DNA from: Dyadobacter sp.
GTDB lineage: Bacteria > Bacteroidota > Bacteroidia > Cytophagales > Spirosomataceae
Direction: 5' to 3'
Length of the DNA: 64,000 bases
Assembly (NCBI RefSeq): GCF_017744695.1
Contig: NZ_JAGIAS010000001.1
Span: forward strand, 897,013 to 961,012
Made by a program: the position numbers and the translations under genes. This document shows positions 27,672-35,769 of the stretch, piece after piece; within the stretch, counting starts at the first letter, position 1; the number at the start of each line of letters is the position of its first letter. A model generated the notes under the pieces. That model saw only the letters and a list, made by a program, of their open reading frames with translations. It was not told the origin of the DNA and made no database searches.

Positions 27672-28939
27672 ACAGACAAATGATTGTCGGAGAGCGTATT
27701 ATGTACGCCGACGGGCTCGCACCCGTGAATTGCGTTTTTACTGCAACTGTTGAAGGACATTTTTCCGAACCGCAACTCAACAGCGCGCTTGCAAAAATTC
27801 AAAACCGGCATCCGTTGCTTCGCTCGAATGTCAGCAGAAACGAGACAAATGTCCCAACATTTGTTACCAATCCGAATATTCCCTCTATCCCCGTTGATAT
27901 AATCGAACGGACATCCGACATTCAATGGGAGGAAATAAGTCTTTCCGAATGGGAAAGGCCGTTTGACCTCACGAAAGACCCGGCTGCACGGCTGATATGG
28001 CTGCGATCGGAAACCGTCTCCGATCTGCTGCTGGTATGCCCGCATTGCGTCTGCGACGGCTCGGGCTTCGTAACGCTCATGCGTGAGCTTCTGCTCCTGC
28101 TCGACAATCCTGAAATGGACCTGGAACCTTATGAAGGCTTTCAATCGGTCGATTCCCTTGTGCCCGCGTCGATCAGCGACAGCCGGATGATCCACTGGAA
28201 AGGAAAGCTTTTTTCGGCACTGGCGAAAGGCCTTTTTACCATTTTGAACCCAAAACCTGCGCCACACGAGGGAAATTACTATTTCCTCACGCATACCCTT
28301 GACAAGGAAACAACCAGCGCGCTGGTCAGAAAATGCAAGGCGGAAAAAACGACGATCCAGGCGGCATTGTGCACGGCTTCGTTACTCGCACACCAGTCGG
28401 TGAAAGGGAAAGCTTCCCGGAACAAGGTTATCAGCCCCGTGGACATCCGACGTTACCTACCCGCTATCGGCCGGGATCATCTGTTTGCATTTGCCCCGAT
28501 AGTGGAGCTTTCGTTGACTCAAAAAGATGCACAGAACGACTTTTGGGCCGAAGCCAGGAGCATGAAGCAAGCGCTGGTTGAGAAAGCCGAAAAAGTGAAT
28601 GCAGCCGAAATGATGTTCATTACCGAGTATTTCCACAATTCTACCGGCGCATTACTCCGGCATATGCGTTCCACCAAAGGCAGCCACGACATTACGATCT
28701 CCAATATGGGTGTGCTGGACATTCCGGTGAGTTACAATAACTTCCATGTGCGCGCTATCCACAGTCCCTCCGTAGGATTCCCATGGCGTAACCCGAACAC
28801 CCTCGTCGTAAGTACCTTTGCCGGCAGGATGGATTTCTCTTTCTGCTCGCATGAAAGTTTCCTGCCGATGATCGACGCGGAAAAGATTTGCAGGGAGGCG
28901 ATGTGGGTGTTGTTGGAGGACACGCCCGTCACCGCCTAA
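27668..28939 (+). CDS. PapA/condensation-like acyltransferase 3 (PHxxxDG variant)
   Basis: A 423-residue paralogue. The motif is CPHCVCDGSGF: P125-H126-x3-D130-G131, so the first His is Pro while the catalytic second His, Asp and Gly remain. It also has ISNMGVLDIP and TFAGRMDFSF. It is the last gene of the biosynthetic locus; its stop codon overlaps the stop codon of the convergent ABC transporter gene. A third acylation or a partly altered role is possible. Confidence 0.85.
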   Translation: MNRQMIVGERIMYADGLAPVNCVFTATVEGHFSEPQLNSALAKIQNRHPLLRSNVSRNETNVPTFVTNPNIPSIPVDIIERTSDIQWEEISLSEWERPFDLTKDPAARLIWLRSETVSDLLLVCPHCVCDGSGFVTLMRELLLLLDNPEMDLEPYEGFQSVDSLVPASISDSRMIHWKGKLFSALAKGLFTILNPKPAPHEGNYYFLTHTLDKETTSALVRKCKAEKTTIQAALCTASLLAHQSVKGKASRNKVISPVDIRRYLPAIGRDHLFAFAPIVELSLTQKDAQNDFWAEARSMKQALVEKAEKVNAAEMMFITEYFHNSTGALLRHMRSTKGSHDITISNMGVLDIPVSYNNFHVRAIHSPSVGFPWRNPNTLVVSTFAGRMDFSFCSHESFLPMIDAEKICREAMWVLLEDTPVTA

Positions 28940-30693
28940 CTAGCCCTGTTCCCCTTCAACAACATTCCCATAGCGTGGTCCAGCGAGCCGGCGCGGTTTA
29001 CTTCGCCGGAGTTGACGAAGAAGATCTCGTCGGCGTTTTCGATCGTGTTGAGGCGGTGGGCGATGATCACTTGCGTGGTCGATTCGGGAAGCTGTTTCAG
29101 AATGTCGCCGAGGAGTTTTTCGGTGACGGTGTCGATGTTGGCGGTGGCTTCGTCGAGGATCAGGAGCTCGGGGCTGCGCAGCACGGCACGCATGAAAGCG
29201 ATGAGCTGCTTTTGTCCCAGGCTGGTGCTGTCGGCCGTTGCCGAAACCTTCGTTTCCAGCCCGTCTTCAAACAACGCGAGTATTTCCCCCAGATTGGCAC
29301 TGCGGATCACCTGTTCCAGCTTATCATTGGAATACTCTTTCAACTGGTCGTTACCATAAAGAATATTTTCGCGGATTGTGCCGGAGAAAAGGAATGGTTC
29401 CTGCAAAATGAAGCCGATTTTACGGCTCCTTTCTTCGGGCGAATAGCTACGGATATCGCGACCGTCGAGCAACACCGTCCCTTCGCGCGGGTCGTACAGG
29501 CGCGCAATGAGCGAAGCCGTGGTGGTTTTTCCTCCGCCGGTCGGACCGATCAACGCGTAGGTTTTGCCCCGTTCCAGCTTAAAATTGACCTGATGCAGAA
29601 TTTCGCGGCTGTCATAACCAAAACGTACGTCGCGGAATTCCAGCAATGCACCGTTCGCTTCTCGCGGCTTTTCGGCCGCAGGTATCAGGTCGGTTTCCAA
29701 TGCTAGTATTTGTGAAATGCGGTCCCAGCCTGCCATAGCTACCTGAAAACTGGTCCACAACGCGGCCAATTGCCGCAACGGGTTATAAAAATTGACCGCA
29801 TAAGCCAGGTAACTCACCAATAACCCGACGCTGAATTCCCCAATGCTGATCAGATGAATGCCGTACGTGAGCACCACGAGCTGGGCGATATTGGAAAAGA
29901 AGGAATAGGTAGGCAGAAAAATATTGTTGGCCAGGCCCGCACGAATAGCCGTGCGGTAGTTTTCGAGGTTGGCCAGTTGAAAACGCTGCCGGAAATAGTC
30001 GCGCCGGTTGAATGCGATCACGACTTTGAAGTTGTTCAGACTTTCCTGGATCTCGGCACTCAGCGCACCGGTATTTTTGAGGTTTTTGGCATTGGCAGCC
30101 TTCACCCAGGGCGACAGCACGACAGTAAAAATCAGGATCAGCACGGCCGGCGCCAGGGCCGCGGAGCCAAGTTTTACATTAATCACCAACAAGAAAATAC
30201 CGGCACCGAGCATCGTAAAAATACTTCCCACAAACTGCATCAGCGATTGTGAAAAGAACTGGTTCAACTTGTCGGTGTCGTTATTGACGCGTGAAATCAG
30301 GTCGCCTGCCTTGTTTTGGTTGAAGAATGCAACCGGCAGCTGTTGTAACTTATTGAAAATGGCATTTCTAAGCGTAAACAACAGGCGCTGCCCCACTCCG
30401 CCCATGAGTTTAGTCTGCGTGTAGGCCGTCGCGAGGCCGAGCAGGTACATCGCCAGCAAAATCCCCCCGAAGACCAGCAGCCCATGAAACTGCTTCGTCA
30501 CCACGTACCGGTCGATCGCGTGGCCGATCAGGTACGGGCCGCCCAGGTTCACGGCCGTATTCAGCGTAATCGCTCCGAGCGCCAGCGCCAGGTTGCCCCG
30601 CTCATGTGCGATCAATTTCAGCAACTTCCTGAGCGCCTTCAGCGTGGAGGTTTTCTGTTGCTTCTCCGAAAGTTTGTTAAGATCGTAGTTCAT
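28936..30693 (-). CDS. ABC exporter subunit with catalytic NBD (heterodimer partner 2)
   Basis: About 585 residues from ATG 30693 (MNYDLNKLSEKQQ). Six membrane helices (about 40-310) precede a nucleotide-binding domain with Walker A GPTGGGKTT, Walker B LLILDEAT (catalytic Glu present) and switch IIAHRLNTI. The signature is STSLGQKQL instead of LSGGQ. The start lies 17 bp inside the end of the preceding ABC gene. Together they form a heterodimer with one normal and one degenerate ATP site, like TM287/288 or LmrCD. Its stop overlaps that of the acyltransferase gene, so it may export or flip the glycolipid, though it is not co-transcribed with it. Confidence 0.88.
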   Translation of the reverse strand: MNYDLNKLSEKQQKTSTLKALRKLLKLIAHERGNLALALGAITLNTAVNLGGPYLIGHAIDRYVVTKQFHGLLVFGGILLAMYLLGLATAYTQTKLMGGVGQRLLFTLRNAIFNKLQQLPVAFFNQNKAGDLISRVNNDTDKLNQFFSQSLMQFVGSIFTMLGAGIFLLVINVKLGSAALAPAVLILIFTVVLSPWVKAANAKNLKNTGALSAEIQESLNNFKVVIAFNRRDYFRQRFQLANLENYRTAIRAGLANNIFLPTYSFFSNIAQLVVLTYGIHLISIGEFSVGLLVSYLAYAVNFYNPLRQLAALWTSFQVAMAGWDRISQILALETDLIPAAEKPREANGALLEFRDVRFGYDSREILHQVNFKLERGKTYALIGPTGGGKTTTASLIARLYDPREGTVLLDGRDIRSYSPEERSRKIGFILQEPFLFSGTIRENILYGNDQLKEYSNDKLEQVIRSANLGEILALFEDGLETKVSATADSTSLGQKQLIAFMRAVLRSPELLILDEATANIDTVTEKLLGDILKQLPESTTQVIIAHRLNTIENADEIFFVNSGEVNRAGSLDHAMGMLLKGNRAS

Positions 30694-32422
30694 AGTTGCT
30701 CGTGCTTTGTTGCGAATTGAAAATCTGCACATACTCGGGGCTCGTCAGCATCAGCTCGTCGTGCGTGCCGCAGCCGATCAGTTCGCCCTCCATCAACACC
30801 ACAATCTGGTCGTAATGCTCGATGGCTGCGATTTTCTGTGTCACGGAAATCAACGTGATACCCGGATAATTCCGCTCCACGTTCGCCAGGATCTTCTTTT
30901 CGGTCGTATTGTCCACCCGTGCCGTAAAATCGTCGAGCAGGAGCACTTTCGGGTTCATGGCCAATGCCCGCGCAAGCATAATGCGCTGCTTCTGCCCGCC
31001 GGAAAGGCTCGCGCCGCGCTCCGACACGATGGTATCTAGCCCGTCGGGCAAGGTTTGTATGAATGAAGTCAGTTCGGCGGTATCGATCGCCTTCTGCAGG
31101 GATTCGTCCGTAACGGTGGTACTGAATGCGATGTTTTCGCGGATGCTCATATTAAAAATGATGCTGTCCTGAAAAACAAAGCCTACCTGACGGTGAAACG
31201 ACTCGCTGTCGTAGTAATCGATCGGATGCCCGTCGAAAGCAACACGCCCCTCCTGCGGCTTGATGAGGCCGGTCAGCAAATAGAGCAACTGCGTTTTCCC
31301 GGCGGCCGTCGGACCGATTACCGCAATGCGCGAACCTGCATTGACCGAAAAAGTGACGTCCTTCAACGCCGGCTTCTCGCCGTAGCGAACCGTTACCTGT
31401 TCCAGGCTGATATCCCCGCGCAGCGTCTCCGTCGAACTGCCGCCCGGCACCGGGTCGGCCATGTTCAGGACTGTGGAAATCCGATCATAGGAAGCGGTGG
31501 CCTGCGCGATCACATTGCTCATAAAGCCAATGACCAGGATGGGGAAAATCAGTATCCCCAAATAGCTGTTGAATGCCGCGAAACTTCCCAAAGTCATATC
31601 GCCCTCGATCACAAAATGCCCGCCGAGCACGAGGATCGTGAGCATGGAAAGGTTTGCCGTAAACTGGACAACAGGTATAAGCCCGGCAAAAAGGCTCAGA
31701 ATGGCCAGCCCGAAGCCCTTCGCTTTGGTATTCGCTTCCAGGAATTTGACGTATTCAAGCTGCTGGGAGTTCACCACCCGGATCAGCGCAGAACCAAGGA
31801 TGCTCTCGTTGATGATCTTGTTGAGCCAGTCGATGACTTCCCGGCTTTGTACAAACAATGTGCGGACTTTCTTCAAAGTAATGGCAAACATCCCCCCGAT
31901 AATGGGAATGATAGCGAGTACCGTCAAGCCGAGTTTCCAGTTAATGCTAAGCAGCAATACGCTCGCGCCAATAATGAGGAATAATGACGAAACAATGGCC
32001 ACAATAGCCTGTGACACAAACATTTTGATCGAATCAATATCGGCGGTAAGATTGGTTAGCAACTTCGCCGCGGTAGTTTCTTCGATAAATGCGTGACTTT
32101 GTTTCGAGATTTTGTCTGCCAGTTTCGTCCGCAGGTCGCGGGCAACTTTTTCGGAGGCATAAGTCTGGATAATGCTTTGCAGGTATGCAAACACAAATAT
32201 GAAAACCACCGCACCGGTAAACTCCATCAGAATGGCGTCGAGGTCGAAACGCTGGCGGGTGTAATCATCGATCCCGTCGGCTACCAGCTTGGGGAGCCAC
32301 AGGTTCACGCCGTTGCTCAGCAATGCAAACAGGAGGAGCAGGATGATTAACCCCTTGTATGGAGCCAGTAAGCTGAATATGCCCGGTTTCTTATTCTTTC
32401 CGGGATTGGCTTTTTCAGACAT
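30677..32422 (-). CDS. ABC exporter subunit with degenerate NBD (heterodimer partner 1)
   Basis: A 581-residue ABC half-transporter: membrane domain about 15-310, then an NBD with Walker A GPTAAGKTQ, canonical signature LSGGQKQR, Walker B VLLLDDFTARVD (Asp where the catalytic Glu should be) and switch SVTQKIAAI (Gln where the His should be). These are the expected changes of the degenerate-site subunit of heterodimeric exporters, and they fit the altered signature of the downstream partner. The first gene of a two-gene operon with a 17-bp overlap. Substrate unknown; peptides, drugs or lipids are all possible. Confidence 0.9.
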   Translation of the reverse strand: MSEKANPGKNKKPGIFSLLAPYKGLIILLLLFALLSNGVNLWLPKLVADGIDDYTRQRFDLDAILMEFTGAVVFIFVFAYLQSIIQTYASEKVARDLRTKLADKISKQSHAFIEETTAAKLLTNLTADIDSIKMFVSQAIVAIVSSLFLIIGASVLLLSINWKLGLTVLAIIPIIGGMFAITLKKVRTLFVQSREVIDWLNKIINESILGSALIRVVNSQQLEYVKFLEANTKAKGFGLAILSLFAGLIPVVQFTANLSMLTILVLGGHFVIEGDMTLGSFAAFNSYLGILIFPILVIGFMSNVIAQATASYDRISTVLNMADPVPGGSSTETLRGDISLEQVTVRYGEKPALKDVTFSVNAGSRIAVIGPTAAGKTQLLYLLTGLIKPQEGRVAFDGHPIDYYDSESFHRQVGFVFQDSIIFNMSIRENIAFSTTVTDESLQKAIDTAELTSFIQTLPDGLDTIVSERGASLSGGQKQRIMLARALAMNPKVLLLDDFTARVDNTTEKKILANVERNYPGITLISVTQKIAAIEHYDQIVVLMEGELIGCGTHDELMLTSPEYVQIFNSQQSTSNYELRS

Positions 32423-32447
32423 ATGGGTTTAGCATTAAATACGGCGA

Positions 32448-32455
32448 CAAATATA
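32448..32455 (-). promoter_or_regulatory. candidate -7 element of the ABC operon
   Basis: On the reverse strand TATATTTG matches the Bacteroidota -7 consensus TAnnTTTG, 25 bp before the ABC start codon. No clear TTG is found at the -33 position. Confidence 0.35.
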
Positions 32456-32539
32456 GCAAGGTATATTTTCGAATCACTCCCGGTCCGTGTGGTTAAATTT
32501 TGGTTAAATTCCCGGCCTCTAAATCCAAACCATACCTGA

Positions 32540-34042
32540 ATGAAACTGCTGAACCTTTTCTTGCTGACATTGTCGGTTACCTACGCTGCGACGGCCCAAA
32601 AAGCCAAGCCGTCGAAGAACACCCTCCCTAACATTATTTACATCTATGCCGACGACCTCGGTTACGGAGAACTCGGCTGCTACGGCCAGCAAAAGATCAA
32701 GACGCCCAACCTCGACCGGCTAGCTAAAGAGGGCATCCGCTTCACGCAGCATTACACAGGTACGCCCGTGTGTGCTCCTGCGCGGGCAATGCTCATGACG
32801 GGCAAGCATGCGGGGCATTCGGCGATACGCGGAAACCACGAACTCGGCACATTCCGCGACGATGAAGAACGCGGACAAATGCCGCTCCCCGCTTCCGAAT
32901 TCACCGTGGCCGAACTCCTGAAACAAAAAGGCTATGCGACCGCTCTCACCGGCAAATGGGGCATGGGCATGAATAACACCGAAGGCACACCCAGCCGGCA
33001 AGGTTTCGATTACTACTACGGCTACCTCGATCAAAAACAGGCGCATAACCTGTATCCCTCCCATTTGTGGGAAAATGATCGCTGGGACACCCTGGCGCAG
33101 CCCTGGCAGGATGTTCACCGCAAGCTGGACCCCGCCACTGCGACCGACGCCGATTTCGATTCTTTCAAAGGCAAGGAATATGCGCCCGTAAAAATGACCG
33201 AAAAGGCACTGGCATTTATCGAACGGAGCAAAAGCGGACCATTTTTCCTGTATATGCCTTACACGATCCCGCACGTGTCGCTGCAAGCACCGGAGGCGTA
33301 TATTCGGAAATACGTAGGGCAGTTTGATGAAAAGCCCTATTACGGCGAAAAGGGTTATGCCTCTACGAAGTATCCGCTATCGACCTACGCAGCGATGGTA
33401 ACCTTCCTGGACGATCAGGTCGGTATTATTCTGGACAAACTGAAAGCCCTGGGCCTGGACGAAAACACGATTGTCATGTTCAGCAGCGATAATGGCGCCA
33501 CTTTCAACGGTGGTGTAAATCCGCAATTCTTTAACAGCGTGGCCGGGTTACGCGGCCTGAAAATGGATGTTTACGAGGGCGGTGTCCGCGAGCCGTTCAT
33601 CGCGCGTTGGCCCGGAAAGATCAAGCCGGGACGGGTAAGCGACCACATCTCCGCCCAGTTCGACCTTTTAGCCACATTGGCCGAACTAACAGGCCAGCCC
33701 ACGCCTCCTACCGACGGCATCTCCTTTTTGCCCGAGCTGTTAGGACAGACCAACCGGCAGCAAAAGCATCCTTACCTCTATTTTGAATACCCCGAAAAAG
33801 GCGGCCAGATCGCCATCCGCATGGGCGACTGGAAGGCCGTCAAAACCGACCTGCGCAAAAACCCGGGCAACCCGTGGCAGCTTTTCAATCTCCGGACGGA
33901 CCGCAGCGAGACTACCGACGTCGCTGCCAAACACCCGGAAATGCTGAGAAAATTTGACGAAATTGTCAGAAAGGAACATCAGGAGCCTACGAATCCGGCA
34001 TGGCAGTTTGTGCTGCCGGTGATTGCGGCGAGTAACCCATAA
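32540..34042 (+). CDS. arylsulfatase-family sulfatase (secreted)
   Basis: A 500-residue enzyme with a signal peptide (MKLLNLFLLTLSVTYAATAQ). The metal-binding start IIYIYADDLGYGELGCYG is followed by the sulfatase signature CAPARAMLMTGKH (C-x-P-x-R; Cys to be converted to formylglycine), then GKWGMG and the metal ligands FSSDNGAT. It hydrolyses a sulfate ester of a sugar or aryl substrate in the periplasm or outside. It needs a formylglycine-generating enzyme encoded elsewhere. An AraC regulator gene follows after one base. Substrate unknown. Confidence 0.93.
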   Translation: MKLLNLFLLTLSVTYAATAQKAKPSKNTLPNIIYIYADDLGYGELGCYGQQKIKTPNLDRLAKEGIRFTQHYTGTPVCAPARAMLMTGKHAGHSAIRGNHELGTFRDDEERGQMPLPASEFTVAELLKQKGYATALTGKWGMGMNNTEGTPSRQGFDYYYGYLDQKQAHNLYPSHLWENDRWDTLAQPWQDVHRKLDPATATDADFDSFKGKEYAPVKMTEKALAFIERSKSGPFFLYMPYTIPHVSLQAPEAYIRKYVGQFDEKPYYGEKGYASTKYPLSTYAAMVTFLDDQVGIILDKLKALGLDENTIVMFSSDNGATFNGGVNPQFFNSVAGLRGLKMDVYEGGVREPFIARWPGKIKPGRVSDHISAQFDLLATLAELTGQPTPPTDGISFLPELLGQTNRQQKHPYLYFEYPEKGGQIAIRMGDWKAVKTDLRKNPGNPWQLFNLRTDRSETTDVAAKHPEMLRKFDEIVRKEHQEPTNPAWQFVLPVIAASNP

Positions 34043-34043
34043 T

Positions 34044-34775
34044 ATGGCCTACACGGAATACCGTCCTCATCCGGCGCTCGCGCCGTACATCGATGCCTAC
34101 TGGAAAGTAACAGGCGATGACAGGCCTATGACTACCCAAACGATCCTGCCGGATGGCTGCGTCGATATCATCATGAACCTCGGCGATGACGAGTTGCCCG
34201 ATGCGGACGGTTTTTCCATGAAAAATGAAAGAAGCTACCTCGTAGGGGCGATGTCTCACGCCATTGAAACTGTCGTTTCGCCCGGGTCGCTCCTCATCGG
34301 CGTGCGTTTCAGACCGGCTGGGTTTGCTGCATTTTATCAGTATGAATCCATGCATGTATTTACGGATCAAACCGCTGAATTCGATCCTGCACTCGCTCCG
34401 GACCTTCGCAGACGGAAAACCGACCCAAAATCCTACCTCGACCAATTCTTTCTCCGGAAATTACAAACCGGTGACCTCCGGATCATGTCGGTTATCAGGG
34501 AAATTGAAGCAAAAAACGGCTTGATTGACGTGTCGACGCTGGCACAAAATGGCTGTATGTCGATCCGGCAATTGCAGCGGACGTTTAAACAGCACGTGGG
34601 CCTCAGCCCCAAGGAATTCCTCAACATTATGCGTTTCCGGCACGCATTGCAGCTCATCAAAAAAGGTAAAATGCAATCCCTGCTCGATATCGCCCTGGAA
34701 GCAGGTTACTACGACCACGCGCATCTCAGCAACGAAATCCGCAAATATGCCGGCATAGCCCCTTCCCTGATTTGA
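34044..34775 (+). CDS. AraC family transcriptional regulator (DUF6597-type sensor)
   Basis: About 243 residues from ATG 34044, one base after the sulfatase stop; an alternative start at 34023 would overlap it. The N-terminal part (MAYTEYRPHPALAPYIDAYW; TILPDGCVDIIMNLGDD; GVRFRPAGFAAFYQ) is the DUF6597-like cupin-type domain. The C-terminal part has two helix-turn-helix motifs (LAQNGCMSIRQLQRTFKQHV; LDIALEAGYYDHAHLSNEIR). It may regulate the VOC genes downstream or act elsewhere. Confidence 0.88.
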   Translation: MAYTEYRPHPALAPYIDAYWKVTGDDRPMTTQTILPDGCVDIIMNLGDDELPDADGFSMKNERSYLVGAMSHAIETVVSPGSLLIGVRFRPAGFAAFYQYESMHVFTDQTAEFDPALAPDLRRRKTDPKSYLDQFFLRKLQTGDLRIMSVIREIEAKNGLIDVSTLAQNGCMSIRQLQRTFKQHVGLSPKEFLNIMRFRHALQLIKKGKMQSLLDIALEAGYYDHAHLSNEIRKYAGIAPSLI

Positions 34776-34816
34776 TTTTGTCGCTTTTTTCCAAACAGCC
34801 TTCCCTGGACGGCTAT

Positions 34817-34824
34817 TAGTTTTG
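34817..34824 (+). promoter_or_regulatory. candidate -7 element before the VOC genes
   Basis: TAGTTTTG fits TAnnTTTG and lies 24 bp before the start codon of the first VOC gene. No TTG is seen at -33, so the call is weak. Confidence 0.3.
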
Positions 34825-34847
34825 TTGCATCATTCAACAAACTTCCA

Positions 34848-35288
34848 ATGGAACAACGACTCAGCGTACTTATGCTCGCCGCCGACAATCTTCCGGCCCT
34901 CCGCGATTTCTATAACCACACCTTGGGTTGGAAAATTGAAGCAACCAATCGGGAGATTGTTTTTTTCAAATTGAACGGCATTTTGCTGGGCCTGTTTGGC
35001 CGGAAAAATCTCGCAAAATTCAATAATCGAGATCCGGAAGGAAGTGGTTTTCGCCCATTTAACATGGCTTTGATGGTCAATTCCCGCGCGGAGGTTGAAA
35101 GCATTTGTAGCGAGCTATCGGGTAAAGGGGTGGAAATTGTCCAGGGCATAACCGAACCGGCTTTTGGCGGCAGCTACTTCCTGTTTGCCGACCCGGAGGG
35201 GAATATCTGGGAAATTTCGAACAATCCTTTCATATCCGTTGACCAGTCGGGCAACGTGCTCGGACATGAGCCGATCGATCATCTCTAA
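34848..35288 (+). CDS. VOC (glyoxalase/bleomycin-resistance fold) family protein 1
   Basis: A 146-residue VOC-fold protein: LMLAADNLPALRDFYNHTLG begins the first beta-alpha-beta module and GGSYFLFADPEGNIWEIS ends the second, with the usual Glu in IWEIS. Members bind a divalent metal and act as lyases, dioxygenases, isomerases or drug-binding proteins. The exact activity cannot be told. A second VOC gene starts 13 bp later. Confidence 0.88.
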   Translation: MEQRLSVLMLAADNLPALRDFYNHTLGWKIEATNREIVFFKLNGILLGLFGRKNLAKFNNRDPEGSGFRPFNMALMVNSRAEVESICSELSGKGVEIVQGITEPAFGGSYFLFADPEGNIWEISNNPFISVDQSGNVLGHEPIDHL

Positions 35289-35301
35289 ACCACCGTTAAC
35301 A

Positions 35302-35694
35302 ATGGCCAATTTCGCATACACCATCCTGTACGTCAGGGACGTACCAGCTACCATTGCATTCTACGAAAATGCATTTGGTTTCCAGAGAAAATTCATCGCC
35401 CCCGGCAACGATTATGGAGAGCTCCTCACGGGTGACACGACGCTCTCGTTCGCCCAGACGGAACTGGCCAAAACCAACATTCCCGAAGGATTCACGGAGA
35501 GCGATCCCGCTGCCAGGCCATTTGCCTTCGAGATCGGCTTTACCGTCGAAAATGTGGAGGAGGCATTTCAAAAAGCGCTGGACGCGGGCGCTACGCTGGT
35601 TTCGAAACCCAAAACCAAACCCTGGGGGCAAGTGGTATCATATGTCCGCGATCTGAACGGATTTCTGGTGGAGATTTGTACGGCGATGGATTGA
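35302..35694 (+). CDS. VOC family protein 2
   Basis: About 130 residues from ATG 35302 (MANFAYTILYVRDVPATIAF). The fold is marked by FYENAFGFQRKF, the second module VENVEEAFQKALDAGATLV and the end SYVRDLNGFLVEICTAMD, with the metal-binding Glu in VEIC. It is likely co-transcribed with the preceding VOC gene. Substrate unknown; glyoxalase-like or antibiotic-binding activities are both found in this family. Confidence 0.88.
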   Translation: MANFAYTILYVRDVPATIAFYENAFGFQRKFIAPGNDYGELLTGDTTLSFAQTELAKTNIPEGFTESDPAARPFAFEIGFTVENVEEAFQKALDAGATLVSKPKTKPWGQVVSYVRDLNGFLVEICTAMD

Positions 35695-35769
35695 AAATCA
35701 CCAGCGGTTGCATTACATTGGGCAGCAATTGAAATATCATCACTCATTACTGCCAAGTATAATTTTCCC

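Noticed and set aside
25093..28939. Reading the three condensation-like genes as part of an NRPS
   Set aside because: No adenylation or thiolation domains anywhere in the locus; the proteins are free-standing and esterase-like by motif.
28888..29706. Forward open frame inside the ABC transporter gene
   Set aside because: Shadow of the reverse ABC gene, whose Walker motifs are clear.
31193..31984. Forward 263-residue frame inside the other ABC gene
   Set aside because: Shadow frame; low-complexity composition and no motif.
32540..34042. Sulfatase as part of the glycolipid pathway
   Set aside because: It lies beyond the divergent ABC operon on its own transcript with an AraC gene; nothing in the sequence ties it to the cluster.
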